DNA from: Limonium bicolor
Lineage: Eukaryota; Streptophyta; Magnoliopsida; Caryophyllales; Plumbaginaceae
Reading direction: 5' to 3'
Length of the DNA stretch: 64,000 nucleotides
Assembly (NCBI GenBank): GCA_023374045.1
Contig: CM041778.1
Location: 284,185,533-284,249,532 of the forward strand
Shown: positions 36,296 through 48,990 of the stretch, in pieces
How positions within the stretch are numbered: position 1 is the first letter of the stretch
Layout: every line of letters starts with the position of its first letter
Notes under the pieces: model-generated
What the model saw: the letters and a program-made list of their open reading frames with translations, nothing else
Databases searched by the model: none
What the model was told of the DNA's origin: nothing
Position numbers and translations under genes: made by a program

Positions 36296-37808
36296 GTCAA
36301 AAGTGTTGCAAAATCTGTTTTTAAAGGCTTCTAATCATGGGAATTGAATGGTAATGGTTTTAGGTGATGTTTAGGCCCTGTTTGGTGGCATATAAAGGCC
36401 TAAAATGTGTAAACAAGTGTTGGGTTTGATGTGAGAGTTGTAAACTTAATATCACAAGAGTAAGTTAAGTGTAACGGGAATGACGGGGTAAACTATGGGC
36501 GCTTTAAACGTTAAGCAAACATGTTACCCCAATATTAATAAAAGTAATTGTGATGTTACCGGTTGTACGGGATTTGTTCGAGGAACCTAAAAGGACATGA
36601 TATAGTGGACCGTGGCGACAGGTATGGTTTTCTTGCAACCTGTGTCCTACCGGATTACACCGGCTTGTATGCCAATGTGTTTTTCTGTATGTTTGCCACG
36701 TTGTAAGATTAAACATGTAATGAGTTTACAGTAATTCATTTATGTGGCGTGTACAACTCCGATACCATTTAACCTCGGAAGTGTTAACCTTAGTTAACTG
36801 AGTCTAGGATCACATGAGAGTTCGGTATTCGGAGTAAACGACCCGTACCATGGGACGTACTAACCACGGCTATGCGTGTGTTAAGTGTGATATGTGTATG
36901 TGAATGTAGGGATCTCCCTTGTGTGTTTAACCCAGTTGTAATACTGTATGGTGTGTAGTCATGATAGACTCCATAGTGGGGTTCTAACTAATATCTAAAG
37001 TAAGTATGTACTAACAGTGGTGAGGAATCCGGTTTGGCCGGTCGCGCGTTGTTTGGAGAGGGGTATCCTTCCTAGCCTTACCCTTCTCTTTGTTATGGTT
37101 GTTTCCCTCACGGGTTATGATCTCCCATTAGCTTACTCCAAAGCTTAGCTATTCTGACTTATGATCGGTTTAGGGGGACATGTGTTTGTGTGGTGTGTTC
37201 GGGCCTCCAAACCCGAACCGCCTTAACTTAAGTTACTCGTCCAACTATTAGGACGGTAACGAGTGTTGTTGTTATTGTATAACGAGCTTATCATGAGACT
37301 GGCAACATTCTCTAGGCTCACCAGTGTATAAACAATGTTTGGGTCGGTTCCTAAGAGAACCACTCCCGTTATGTTATGTATTTTTTGTTGTGATGCAACA
37401 TCTATTGCGGTATTATGTTGTGCACGTGGAAACGTGCAAAATGTTGTTAAGTGTTGTATGTAGTGTATGTTGTAGGTTGTATAATGTGGAGTGTGTGGAT
37501 CATGGATATGATTCCAGTTTGTGATAAGAGGCGTTTAAGGATAACCCGATTTAAGGGTATGTGTCGTCTATTAAGGAAGTAGCTCCATTAGAGGAGGAAC
37601 ACTCTAGGGATGATGAATACCATGAGTGACTTATTAAGTAAGGATATATATCCGTTTGTTGAGCCCGTTGAGGCGAATGATTATGTGTTGTGTGTTTACA
37701 GTTGCATGTATGATTTAAAAATAATCAACCGCATGCTAAGACGACAATTAGTTGTGCGTGGCCCGGTAGCATGTGGGCTGCGGGATTACCATACCAGCAA
37801 AGGTGCTG

Positions 37809-37823
37809 AGCCCCTTGGGGGCC
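37809..37823. other. LTR hairpin CCCC-TT-GGGG, solo LTR S
   Basis: AGCCCCTTGGGGGCC follows AAAGGTGCTG and lies about 380 bases before the LTR end. It is the inverted counterpart of the hairpin at 23200-23214. Confidence 0.75.
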
Positions 37824-38204
37824 ACCCTTTCTCTTCTTTTCCTATTTCAGGTACGAAGTGCTGGAAGCCGTTCGAGAGTAGGACGGGTAGTCGTTGTGCA
37901 TGGGTAATCGTTTATGTTGTATATATACAGTAGGTGTAGTAAGACCGAAATTGTTATCGGCATTAGTTATAAGTACTCGGTATAGTTGGAAGGTGTATGT
38001 TGTTGTTGTGATTAATGGAAAGGGATAGTAATGTGTAGTCGCACGGGAATTTAGCCCATCAGACCGGTACAATGTGTATGTATTAGCCTTGTTAGCCACG
38101 TGGGTGGCTAACGGCGTGTAACACCAACGAGATAAGTAATGTGATGAGGTTGTTTTTCCGCTGCAGTTTATTGTAAGTGTGTTATTGTTGGATGGGGTGT
38201 TACA

Positions 38205-41200
38205 ACCACCTAACATACACCAAGAGAGCCGAACCGGATATGATATCGACTCCCGTCCATCACACGCGTGGCCGGAACAACCGGACTCCTCACCCCCCAT
38301 TAGTACATATACACTTATAAATAAGTAGTTAGAGATCCATTATGGAGCCTACCACATCCACACACCATACGGTATCATAACCGAGTTAAGCACACAAGGG
38401 AGGTTCACACACTTGCATACAACAACAATGTCCAACTAACTCACACATAGCCGTGGTTAGCACGTTCCCAAGGTTTGGGCCGTCAACTCCGAATACCGAT
38501 CACTCATGTGTTCCTAGATTGGTTAGCTAAGGTTTAACACATATTGAGGTTAAATGGTATCGGAGGCCAAATTCGCCACATAAATGAATTACTATAAACT
38601 CATTACATGTTTTAATCTTACAAGGTGGCAAACACTCAGTAAAACATATTGGCATACAAGCGGTGTAATCCGGTAGGACACAGGTTGCAAGAAAACCATA
38701 CCTGTCACCGGAGTCCACTTTACCATGTCCACTTATGTTCCTCGAGCAATTCTCGAACAACTGATAACATTACATGTACTTTTATTAATATCGGGGTAGC
38801 ATGATTATTTAATATCTAATGCTTATAACTTCTCCCCGCTAACTTAGTTACATAACTTAACATTTTTTAACTTGTTTTACTCTCACATTCTAATACAACT
38901 TTAACCCACTTAATTGTCATTAAACTCACCTAACAAGTCCTTAACAACCTCAAAACATCATTAACCAACCATCAATCCCCATCATTACACATCATTTCCA
39001 TACCTTAAACAATGTTTTTGGTCCATACAGCACCTTGTCCGAACTTGTGTCCGGACTTCCCAAGTTCGGACACAAGCCGCGACCTAATACTGAAAACCAT
39101 ACACACGTCCGAACTTGTGTCCGGACTTCCCAAGTTCGGACACAGTTCGAGAGTAATCCTAGATAGAAACAGTCACGTCCGAACTTGTGTCCGGACTTCC
39201 CAAGTTCGGACACAGTTCGAGAATGAGAAAATCCTTTACCCAACAGAGCCTATCCGAACTTCCATGTCCGGACGGAAGTTCGGACAAGGCAAAATGCTCA
39301 ACTTCCAAACCTTTAAACACTTAGCCAAATTCCTCCAAGCCTCCAACACTTATAGGTTATACTCCTTAAGTTCCTAAGTGATGATTCATGCCAATTCTAA
39401 CCATTATACCAAGACATATCTTCCACACAAACATCATCATTCAAACATCCTTTCTTACATATCAAAACTCCTTATGTCATTCTTACAATTCCTTTTTCAA
39501 ACTTACACTTCCTCCTTAACTTAACAAATCCTCCTTTCACAACTTCTTGAATTCCTTCTCAAAACCTTACCTAAACATCATTCTCTCCTTATTCATCAAT
39601 CATTACCTAAACCTTAAACAAACTTCTCCAAGACTTTAATACATTCTCAAAACACATATTGAATTCCTAGAACTTCCAAGACAATGCCTAAATCCTTATA
39701 GCACCTTAGAAACCTTAATGCATGTGTTCTTCCTTAGTGAAGAATGTATCCATTCCTAACAATTCCTAGTTCACCCAAGTTCATTTAAGCACTTAGAACT
39801 CCTTATACATTTTACAAATTTCGCCATGGGTTCTCTTAGCACATCATCATTCCAAAACTCATAGTTTTCACCATTAAACACTCAAGAACACCTAAATCCA
39901 TCATGAACACTATCACTCACCAAACTTCACCAAATTTACACTACATCACAATATAGTGCATAATTAAACTTGCTTGGCACTTAGGCCCTTAAATAACATG
40001 GCTCTTAGGCCCTTAAATTGCATAAACCTTAAACACTGAATTTCCCACATAAATAATGCCTTTGTCCTGCAAATACATACACCAATACATATGTTCTTTT
40101 ACTAGTCTCCTTGAGAACACTTTACTAGGTCATTCACCATTTGCTCTTTAGGTAGTTTTAACAAGCATTATAAGCTCATTTCTCCTAAGGCATTAAACCA
40201 CATTGAGGTAGTATGTTTACCTCTTTTCCACACAAACTTCTTTCTTGTTTCCTCTTAAAACCGGTAAGGCATTTCATTCCTTGTCAACTACTAGACAATA
40301 TACCAACATTGAAATGAGTATATAAGCTTTATGCTTCATCTCATTGTAAACCCTAGGTTTACATTATTTCAAAAACATTAATGTAGTTGTTTTACCTTGG
40401 TCTTTGAAGGGAGTTTGAATATCTATGAAGAGAGAGAGGACTCCACCTAGTCCATAAGAGATTGGAATGAAGCTAGAACAAAGTCACACAAAGAGCTCCA
40501 TCAATGAGTATTTTCGGTCACACACAAAACATAGAGGAAACTTGATTTTTCTTTGAGATTCCTTACCTAGAAGCAAAGGAGATCAATAATATGTGGAAAG
40601 ACAAGCTCAAGCTCCTTCAATGGTGGAACTCCAAGGCACCGAAATGGGGCTCTTGAAGTTTTGAGAAGATAGAAATGAAGAGCTTGATGAGAGGAAGAGA
40701 ATGGTGGTGTTTGTTTTGATTTGGTTAAGTGAGCCAAGAAATATTGGCAATGGAAGATGGCCTTTGGTGTTGTTGCTGTAGCATTACCGTGAGAACAGAA
40801 GGAAGAGAGGTAGAAGAAGGCTTAGAAACCGTGTGAAATGAAGGAGGAAGGGAGAAATGAGATTGGTTTTGCTTTTAAGGATATTTATAACTTAAAGCAA
40901 ATAGTAACCTATGAGTCACCTTTATTTACTTAACAAGTTAACATGTTTGGTGACTCATTACTACCAAAAACCGGCCCCCTTATTATTAGAAGGGTATAAT
41001 AGTCTTTGTTGACCATTTTAATTACTTATAACATTATATGTTACAAACTAGCTTATAAAAATCACTATTCACAAAACAAGGCACATAGAAGTGAAATTTT
41101 TGATTTCCCATTGATATAGCCACCCAAATGTGATACTATATAGTACACATGTTAATTAAAGAGTAATGATGGACATTTAGCCATTCAAAACTCATTTACA

Positions 41201-41678
41201 AGACAATTTTTCAAAAACGTGCTTTAAGACTTCTTAAAGCACATTTTGTGTTTTAACTTGTTTTCAAGCTTGGTTTTCTTTAGTAATTGATTTAATATGT
41301 TCATTAACATATAAATAAGGCATAGGTATGACCATTAGGTCTTATACATATTTGTCCCAAGCTTAGAGCACATTTAGCCCATATTGACCTTAAGGTATTT
41401 ATTTGTGTTTTGTTTGGTTTCATTGTCTACCAAAGTTTCATAAGGACTTAATTAGCCTTATAAAGTCATAATTAAATATTATCAAGTCTTGGTAGGCTCT
41501 TTGGGTCCTAGCCAAGTTTACTCCAAGCTTAGAGCATGTTTTTGCTCACACCGTGTCTTAGTGTTTTATTGTGTTTTTACCATGGTTTAAATGGTTCATT
41601 TATGTTTCTAAGGCATTTTTTGTCTTTAAATACCATAGTTTAACATTTACACAACCTACCAAGGTTTGGGGTATTTCA
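38205..41678 (-). repeat. 5' LTR of element L, second part
   Basis: It continues from 33602 after removal of S and one ACCAC, and ends GGTTTGGGGTATTTCA at 41678, followed by the CTCCC duplication. The two parts together are about 4,615 bp against 4,610 in the left copy. Conserved block 38624-38711, palindrome array 39037-39286 and TATA-like box 40882-40889 are all retained. Confidence 0.95.
39037..39286. repeat. palindromic cassette array in right LTR of L
   Basis: Four units at ~70-bp spacing match 24799-25047, with a few single-base changes. In unit 1 the arm here reads AAGTTCGGAC where the left LTR has AAGTTTGGAC, so one LTR copy has lost a pair. Confidence 0.9.
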
Positions 41679-41726
41679 CTCCCGGATTCATTCTAATGGG
41701 CCCACTCGCTCCGTATTGAGGTGCAG
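41679..41726 (-). mobile_element. 43-bp islet of element G between L and F
   Basis: CTCCC (41679-41683) closes element L and TGCAG (41722-41726) opens element F. The bases between are all that separates the two insertion sites inside G. Confidence 0.9.
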
Positions 41727-44493
41727 TGTAATACCCCAAATTTCTAAATTGTGATTAGGGCCTTACTTAACTGTAAACCTTAGGAAACCCTAATTCTAAA
41801 GATGGAGAAGGTTATAATTAGTCAGAGGTGCTTGGTGAACATTAGGAACCTTAGTTCCCGGAGTATCACCCGGTAAACCTTAGTTTCGTAGGATTCCTGA
41901 AATTCCGAAAATTACTAAATTCCTTAGGAACTGAGAGTGGTTATCAACCCTAGGAAGAGTGTTAGATACTTTTGAGAGTGTTTTGAGGGGGAAGAAACAA
42001 TCATATCTTTCTTCTTTTAATATAAGACAATCTAGTTACATTTTTCAGTATTTAGTGGTTATGGGCAAACGAGGCTTCGGAAGAGCTCAGATGTGACTCG
42101 AGGAAATTCTGAAATTTGATAACCCACACTAGTATTAACATATCTACATATATAGTCTTAATACCCATGAAAATCTCAAACCAAACATGGCCTAAGGTGG
42201 TGGCCAAAAATATCAAGGAAAGGAGAGAAAATATCTCGGTTACTATTCACCACTATTCACACCTCCTTACTATTTGCAATGATGATCAAGGCAACTTGCC
42301 CCCTCCTTATCCATTCAAAGGTGGTTATGTATGGATGGTTAGGATTGGTTTTTGACACTTGACACAAATCAATGGCTATGGACAATTCTAGAAGTAATGA
42401 TTATAAGTTAAAGGATAAGGATGAAATTTAGTATAAAAAGGGGGGGATGGAGGTCGGCCATGGTAGGTGAGCAAGGTGGCCATTCTTCTTCATCTACCTT
42501 GTTTCTCCTAAGCTATAAAACACCATTGGAGCTTAGGAAACAATACTTCTCCATTAGAAACACAAGTTTAAGGTAGTAATTAAGCTAAAATCAAGGAAAA
42601 AGGCAAGTTTAAGGAGTGGAAACCAAACTCCAAGGTGGGGAGATTGGTTGGTGGAGATTTTGAGTTCAAGAAACTTATAATAAAGGTAGAAGAACATCAA
42701 AATGGCTAGGATAGGACAGGTAACATCTATGCACATCACTTTCACCCTTTAAGCTTATTTTCTTTCCTAAGTCATTCTATTTGGTTACCTACGAACCCTA
42801 TCTCCTATTTTCTTAAAATTTTTGAAGTAAACTAGGGATGAATAGTTAGTTATTATCCTAGAAAATCAAGTCGAAATAAGGTTGTGAAGTAGGAAAACTC
42901 TAAATAACTTTGAAAATGGAGAAAAATGAGCTTTAAGCTTTAGGAATTGTTTGGATGGGTTTCCGACATGGGTTTGAGCTAAAATTTTGAGGGTAGTCTT
43001 GAATAGGGAATATATGGTTATGGTTGAAAATTCAAGTAGAATGGAGAAATTTAAGTCGGTTAGACAAGGTAAAGAAGAAGCTAAATGAGAAAATGTGCTT
43101 TAAGCCTTTCTGAGTGGTTGAATGGGTTTCCGAATTGATCTTCAGCTAAACTTTTGGGGAGATACGTGTGTGTTGATATTGGATCATGGTTAAAGTTTTA
43201 GGCCGAGACTCCTTTGGGAAGTTATTTAAGTTGGTGAATAGTGATTTTGGTCAAAAATGAGTTTTTAAGTTTTCTAAGGTGGTTTCTTGGAAATTGTTTG
43301 ATTCTATGATTTATTGGAGCTTGAATGGTATTTTTATGATGTTATTAAGGTTATTTTACAAGTGGTGAGCTTGATGTGTGAATTACTACTTGTGTAAGCT
43401 TGGTTATGATATCTTACTCATGGTTTGTAAATGTGTTTAAGGATAACCTCTTGTGGTGGTGGAGGGGTGGTGGTGGAAAGTATTGTGTGATGTTGATATC
43501 ATGGTTATCCTAAGTCTATGCCTCTTGTGAGAGCCTTTAAGGCCAAGTCGACATTCCGGCAACAATATAAGCTCCTACTAATGAATTGGAGCTGCCACTA
43601 TGATCTACTCCTATTGGGCAGAAGTTTTCAATAGGGGGTGTGCACACTTAAGTACATAGGGTGGGTGGGTGGTGGTGGTGGACTTCATTTGGAAATATCT
43701 TGTTTATGATATTAATTATCTCTTGATAATTCTTGGTACAGGTAAATGGTGTGTGATCTATTCTGTTAATATTTGTTGAAAGCAAAGGTTTTAAAGAGAA
43801 AATAAGTTTTTACTGGGTGTGGTAGTGTTACTCAGTTTTTACTGATTTTATTTGTTTGTGTTTTCCTATGTATATGAACTCTGTGTGTTCAGGGTAACTG
43901 GGATGGTCACCTTCTCTGCACTGAGGACGAGTCCACCGATACCTTCTATATTTTCATGTTTGTCACCTATCGTAGAAGTATACAGCCTGGGGTCACCGAG
44001 ATAGTGCTTGAGGAGTGGAACAAAAAGATACAGGGTTTTAGGCACCCGGAGAATGGCAGTAGTCAGTCCATCACCTATGAAGTTTCCACTGTTTATGAGT
44101 ACATGGAAGTAGTCCATGCTAAGATCCTAGTGATGTAATAGTCTTTGATACCCCTTGCTTTTGGTGTAAAATAGGAGTAGGAGCTAACATAGTAGTTGGC
44201 TGGAAGGGGTCTTTTGGTACTAAGGTGTAAAGTGACGGGTTGGTTGTGTCACTCTTTTGGTAGTAGGAAAGCAATGTAAGATAGCTAATGTAGGGGTGGT
44301 GGTGGTAATAGCCTTACACTTACTAGTCTTTAGTAAGTGTGGCGGTAACCCCGGGAATAGTAATAGGGGACCTTATGTAAAAAACTGTCGCATGTATAAT
44401 ACAAGCTAAAGGTGTTATTTCAGTTATAGCATATCTCTAAAGAATTTAAAAAAAATGGTTCAGTATACGGTGGTGGTAAACCGGGGCGTTACA
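41727..44493 (+). repeat. 5' LTR of element F (2,767 bp)
   Basis: It starts TGTAATACCCC and ends GGGGCGTTACA. A TATA box, TATAAAAA, is at 42432-42439, giving U3 of about 0.7 kb. It contains GGT-rich microsatellites near 43455-43480 and 43664-43681 whose length differs from the other LTR. The frames 42116-42355 and 43956-44138 have no domain. Confidence 0.95.
42432..42439 (+). promoter_or_regulatory. TATA box of element F 5' LTR
   Basis: TATAAAAA is followed by a G run; the copy in the other LTR is at 50380-50387. Transcription would start about 30 bases downstream. Confidence 0.65.
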
Positions 44494-44496
44494 GAG

Positions 44497-44508
44497 TGGT
44501 ATCAGAGC
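44497..44508 (+). promoter_or_regulatory. primer-binding site of element F
   Basis: TGGTATCAGAGC lies three bases after the LTR, complementary to plant initiator-Met tRNA. Unlike L, G and C, the following bases (TATAGGTTTAGTTGG) do not fold back on it. Confidence 0.95.
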
Positions 44509-44738
44509 TATAGGTTTAGTTGGAGGGGAAAATTTAAGTTTGACTAGGAAGCAAGGTGACCCAGGCTTAGGTTTAGGAGACTAGGAAGAACCATGTGGTT
44601 GTGAAAATATGTTTGCTGTGATATTTGTGTGTGTGTGCTTGATTGATTATAGTTAACTATTTATATTGCAACTAACATATCTGTGTGTAGAATAATGAAG
44701 AGGGGAGTGGACGGGGTAATGGAGAGGGGAGAGGACAG

Positions 44739-45640
44739 ATGGATGAACTGAGGGAGTTGACACTGAGTATGGGAAGAATCTTGGAGCAGCACGAGGCTAG
44801 AGCTGAAATACCCAAGGATTTCTCCCAGAGGATAGCAGCTATGAAACCCAATACTTATTCGGAGAAGAGGATCCAGTGATTCTGAAGAGTGGATCAGAGA
44901 GTTTGACAAAATATTTGATATCATTGATTGCCCTGAAGAAAAGAAGGTAAGTGGGTTGTATTTTATTTTAAAGGAGAGGCTGATCTGTGGTGGACTGCAA
45001 AGGAGGAGAGCTCAAAGGAAATCCGGGTTTTGGGTGGAATATGTTGAAGGATGCGATGAGGAAACGATTTTATCCGGAGCATGTAAGGTTGCAAAAATAT
45101 CAGGAATTTACTGGATTGAGGCAGCGGATGGATGATGTTAAAACTTATCATGCTAAGTTTGTGGAGCTTGCTAGATTTGCTCCGCATGTGGTACCTGATG
45201 AGACTGCTAAGGTTCAACGTTTCCTAGAGGGGTTAAATTGGGATTTACAAGAAGCTCTGAGTGTGATACCTATAACTACTTTACAAGAGGCGTACGATAA
45301 AGCTGCTAATCTTTATAGGGTACAACAGAGGAGGAAGGAAGTACAAACGGGGCGAAAAAGGAGAATGGAGACTCGTAAGGCCGAGAGCTTTGATAAGAGA
45401 GCTAAAATAGAAGTTAGACCAAGTGGAGGAGCCAGACCCAATTACCCGGGACGGCGATTCAATGATAAAGGAACTAGATACTTTTATTGCAAGATTTGTG
45501 GAAGGAATCATCCAGGTGAAGATTGCGAAGGAAGGTTGGTAAAGTGTTTTCACTGTGGGAAGCTGGGCCATAGGGCCTATGAGTGTAGGGTAAGAAGGAT
45601 GGAAGGAAGTACTGATCAAGTAGCAGACCTGGTACAACTG
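44739..45640 (+). pseudogene. gag: gag of element F (several one-base frameshifts)
   Basis: Gag forms the particle shell and binds RNA. I place the start at ATG 44739 (MDELRELT), because the earlier ATG at 44695 stops after 18 codons. Recognisable parts: a capsid-like region around DLWWTAKE, RFYPEHVRLQK and QRFLEGLNWDLQEAL, then two zinc knuckles, CKICGRNHPGEDC (45488-45526) and CFHCGKLGHRAYEC (about 45546-45587). The first knuckle has three, not four, residues between its second Cys and His. Frame breaks near 44863, 44884 and 44972 each look like one lost base in a short run. A low-complexity Asn/Gln/Gly linker follows and joins the protease frame after one more shift. Confidence 0.9.
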
Positions 45641-45738
45641 GAAATTTCAGCAACCAGAACAATTGTAACAACCAAGGCGGAGTACAGCAGAATAATCAAA
45701 ATGGCCAGAGGAATAATTATAATGGTCCAAGAGGTAAT

Positions 45739-46464
45739 ATGGGTGGACAAGGGAATAATCAGGGGAAGCAAATACAATACGGAAGTGGAAGTACACAGGG
45801 AGGAGGCTATAAGAACCAAGGGTATATCAACGTAATCAGCAAGACGGAGGCTGAATCTCAACAAGAAGGGGGCGTCATTACAGGTACTTTTCAAGTTCTT
45901 GGAACTAGTGCTAAAGTATTATTTGATTCCGGTGCAACCTGTTCTTTTATATCCTCTAAGTTCTTGAGGAAAGTAGGAGTAGTCCCCGATATAGAAGTTG
46001 AAATTTCTGTTTCTACACCTACGGGAAGAGTGGTAGGATGCACTAGAAAGATGGAAGGAGTAAAAGTAACCATAGAGGGTAGAGAATTTGAGATGGATCT
46101 AGTAGAGTTTGATTTGAAGGATTTTGATATAATCTTGGGGATGAATTGGTTGAGTAAGCACAAGGGATGCATAGATTGTGAAAAGCAAAAGGTTAACTTA
46201 TGTGGGAAGAGAGGGAAGAGAGTGTCGTACACATGCGAAGGAGCCAAGCAAAGGGTAAAAATTCCACCCGCCTTAAAATTCTTAAAGGAGTTACGGAAAG
46301 GAGAACCAGTTTATATGTGTTATGTTCAAGAGGAAAAATCGGCGCAAGAACCAAAGTCATCCGCACTTGAGGATCTTTCGGTAGTCAGGGAATTTCCAAT
46401 GTTTTTCCAGAAGAAATTCCTGGACTTCCACCCGACCGTGAGATTGAGTTTACTATTGATTTAG
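45739..46464 (+). CDS. protease region of element F
   Basis: This frame holds the aspartic protease of the polyprotein, with the catalytic motif FDSGAT (Asp codon 45925) and the later ILGMNWL motif (about 46134). The Gly/Gln/Asn-rich stretch at its start belongs to the gag-protease linker. The frame ends soon after a shift at about 46405, where the sequence continues in another frame toward the reverse transcriptase (EEIPGLPP). It acts inside the particle, cutting Gag-Pol. Confidence 0.9.
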   Translation: MGGQGNNQGKQIQYGSGSTQGGGYKNQGYINVISKTEAESQQEGGVITGTFQVLGTSAKVLFDSGATCSFISSKFLRKVGVVPDIEVEISVSTPTGRVVGCTRKMEGVKVTIEGREFEMDLVEFDLKDFDIILGMNWLSKHKGCIDCEKQKVNLCGKRGKRVSYTCEGAKQRVKIPPALKFLKELRKGEPVYMCYVQEEKSAQEPKSSALEDLSVVREFPMFFQKKFLDFHPTVRLSLLLI

Positions 46465-47340
46465 TACCAGGAACAGCTCCAATTTCTAAGCATCCTTATA
46501 GGATGGCCCCGAATGAGATGAATGAGTTAAAGAAACAGTTGGAGGAACTTTTAGAAAAAGGTTATATTCGACCGAGTGCTTCTCCGTGGGGAGCCCCAGT
46601 TTGTTTGTAAGAAAGAAGGATGGAACTTTGCGTCTTTGCATTGATTACAGAGAATTAAATAACGTCACAATCAAGAATAAATATCCCTTGCCTAGGATTG
46701 ATGATTTGTTCGACCAGCTACATGGAGCGAAAGTATTTTCTAAGATTGATCTAAGATCAGGCTATCATCAGTTAAAGATAGCAGAAAAGGACATACCAAA
46801 GACAGCCTTTCGAACTAGGAATGGTCATTATGAGTATATGGTTATGCCATTTGGGCTAACAAATGCACCGGTAGTATTATTTGGATTTAATGAATCAGGT
46901 ATTCAGCCAATTCCTTGATAAGTTTGTGGTGATGTTTATTGACGACATATTGGTATATTCGAAGGATGAGATGAGGAACAACATGCTGATCATCTGCGAC
47001 AAGTTTTACAAGTTTTAAGGGAGAAGAAGCTGTATGCCAAATTATCTAAGTGTGATTTTTGGCTCAAGGAAGTATCGTTTTTAGGACATGTGGTAACCGG
47101 AGATGGAATTTCGGTTGACCCGGCTAAAATTCAGGCTGTTAAGGATTGGCCCAGGCCAACGAACGTTCGAGAAGTTAGAAGTTTTCTTGGGTTAGCTGGA
47201 TATTATAGGAAGTTTGTTCAAGATTTCGCTAAAATTGCAAGACCGCTTACAAATCTGATGAAAAAGGAAGTACGGTATAAGTGGGATGAGGATTGTGAAA
47301 AAGCTTTCCAGATTTTGAGGAGAAGAGTTAACCACAGCAC
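46405..47340 (+). pseudogene. reverse transcriptase of element F (frameshifted)
   Basis: In order: HPYRMAPNE and [15 protein letters not shown] (46490-46595), then after a shift [30 protein letters not shown] and [12 protein letters not shown] (46610-46770), MPFGLTNAP (to 46870), a shift near 46875, then the catalytic FIDDILVYS (about 46937), and the thumb/connection with [12 protein letters not shown] (about 47180). All expected RT blocks are present, but at least three frame changes separate them, each explicable by one or two bases. Confidence 0.93.
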
Positions 47341-47720
47341 CAGTTCTTACATTGCCCTGTGGTACAGAAGGTTTTGAGGTATATAGTGACGCGTCTAAAT
47401 ATGGATTAGGGTGTGTATTGATGCAGAATGGCAAGGTCATTACCTATGCTTCTCGACAGTTGAAAAGTTATGAGACGAGGTACCCTACTCATGATTTGGA
47501 ACTTGCAGCTGTAGTTTTTGCCTTGAAAATTTGGAGGCACTATTTGTATGGAACTTCTTGTAAGATTTACACGGATCACAAGAGCTTGAAATATATCTTA
47601 CTCAAAAAGAGCTTAATATGAGGCAAAGGAGATGGTTGGAACTTATTAAGGATTATGACCTGAGATTTTATACCATGAAGGCAAAGCCAACGTGGTGGCA
47701 GACGCTTTAAGTCGGAAGAG
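47341..47720 (+). pseudogene. RNase H of element F (frameshifted)
   Basis: It degrades RNA in RNA/DNA hybrids. Visible are [11 protein letters not shown] (about 47382), the conserved acidic [12 protein letters not shown] (about 47500), [10 protein letters not shown] (about 47565) and, after shifts, a QRRWLEL and VADAL-like tail (to about 47710). A frame break at about 47340 separates it from RT and two more lie near 47605 and 47665. Confidence 0.9.
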
Positions 47721-47989
47721 GAGTCACGAGGAGAAGCTAATTGGATATTACATGATGAGTTGGTACAAGATTTCAAGAGGTTGAGCCTCGAGGTGGTAAC
47801 AACGGGGGAGGTGGATAGAGAAATTTTGGCTAGTATGAACGCGTTCCTCGACATTTACAAGGAAATTTGCATCACCAGCAAGAGGATGAGAAGCTACAGA
47901 AAATAAAGGAAAAAGTAGAAAAAGAGAAGCCCCAGATTTTAAGATTTATGACGATGGTAGTCTGAGATTTCGTGGAAGGTGGTGTGTAC

Positions 47990-48990
47990 CAGATTCATGT
48001 GGCGATATTAAAAGGAAGTTGATGCACGAAGCTCATAATTCTGCATATTCCATACATCCAGGGAGGAAACAAGTTGTACAAAGATTTAAAGAAAAGTTTT
48101 TGGTGGCCAGGCATGAAAAAGGAGGTAGCTGAACATGTGTCGAAGTGTCTAACATGTCAAAAAGTTAAATTTGAGCATAAGAAGGCAGGAGGAATGTTGC
48201 AACCATTGGATATACCCATGTGGAAATGGGATTCGATATCCATGGATTTTATAGTGGGATTACCACCGACCAGAGGTGGGATGGATCAGATTTGGGTGAT
48301 TGTAGATCGGTTGACCAAGACTACTAGATTAATTCCAATGAAAAGTACTTGGTATATGGAACAGCTGGTGGAAGCATATATTAAGAATGTGGTTAAATAT
48401 CACAGAGTCCCTATGGAAATTATTTCGGATAGAGATTCTAGGTTTATTTTAAGGTTTTGGCAGCAGTTCCAAAAAGCCATGGGAACGAAATTGAGCCTTA
48501 GTACAGCTTACCACCCACAGACTGATGGGCAGACGGAGAGAACTATTCAAACTTTAGAGGATATGTTGCGGACTTGTGCGATGGATTATCAAGGGTCATG
48601 GAGTGACAAGTTGCATTTGATTGAATTTTCTTACAACAACAGTTATCACTCGAGTATCCGTATGGCCCCGTATGAAGCTTTATATGGTAGGAAGTGTCGT
48701 ACTCCGTTATGTTGGAATGATACACATGAGGTGGTTATGGTAGGGCCTGAGTTAACAGAGGAGATGGCCCAGCAGGTTAAGAACATTCGGCAGAGATTGA
48801 AAGCCGCACAAGATAGGCAAAAGTCTTATGCTGATTTGCATAGAAGGCCAGTTGAATTCAATGTGGGGGACAAGGTATTTCTGAAGGTTTCACCCACTAA
48901 GAGCGTGACACGATTTGGCAAGAAGGAAAACTTGCTCCTAAGTACATCGGTCTGTATGAAGTATTGGAAAAGGTTGGAAATTTGGCTTAC
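47990..48990 (+). CDS. integrase of element F (core intact)
   Basis: An N-terminal zinc finger starts with HEAHNSAYSIHPG (about 48027) and, after a one-base shift near 48065, has CLTCQKVK (48150 region). The catalytic core has Asp 48245 (SMDFIVGL), Asp 48428 (SDRDSRF) and Glu 48536 (QTERT), giving D-61-D and D-35-E spacing, which is normal. FSYNNSYHSSI and MAPYEALYGR follow, then GDKVFLKVSP. Frame 48074-48997 holds the core without a break. A shift at about 48925 leads into the C-terminal domain. Confidence 0.95.

Larger units (their letters stand above)
33603..38204 (+). mobile_element. solo LTR S (4,602 bp) inside the 5' LTR of L
   Basis: It runs from TGAAATACCCC to GGGGTGTTACA, with perfect duplications ACCAC at 33598-33602 and 38205-38209 and no internal domain. 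Neighbouring LTR L sequence is continuous across it. S is in the same broad family as the L LTRs but inverted and clearly diverged. It carries its own palindrome array at 36115-36295, conserved block at 36600-36690 and hairpin AGCCCCTTGGGGGCC at 37809-37823. Solo LTRs arise by recombination between the two LTRs of an element. Frames inside, such as 37610-37933, are not genes. Confidence 0.95.
22817..41678 (-). mobile_element. element L: LARD-like non-coding LTR element
   Basis: Long direct LTRs (22817-27426, and 32457-41678 interrupted by solo LTR S) are flanked by CTCCC at 22812-22816 and 41679-41683. The primer site at 32451-32440 and the purine tract at 27427-27441 fix minus orientation. 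Without S it is about 14.3 kb, with a 5.0-kb internal domain that shows no gag or pol motifs in any frame. This matches the LARD architecture (very long LTRs, conserved non-coding internal domain, mobilised by proteins of other elements). LTR copies differ by few substitutions, so insertion looks recent. Confidence 0.93.
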
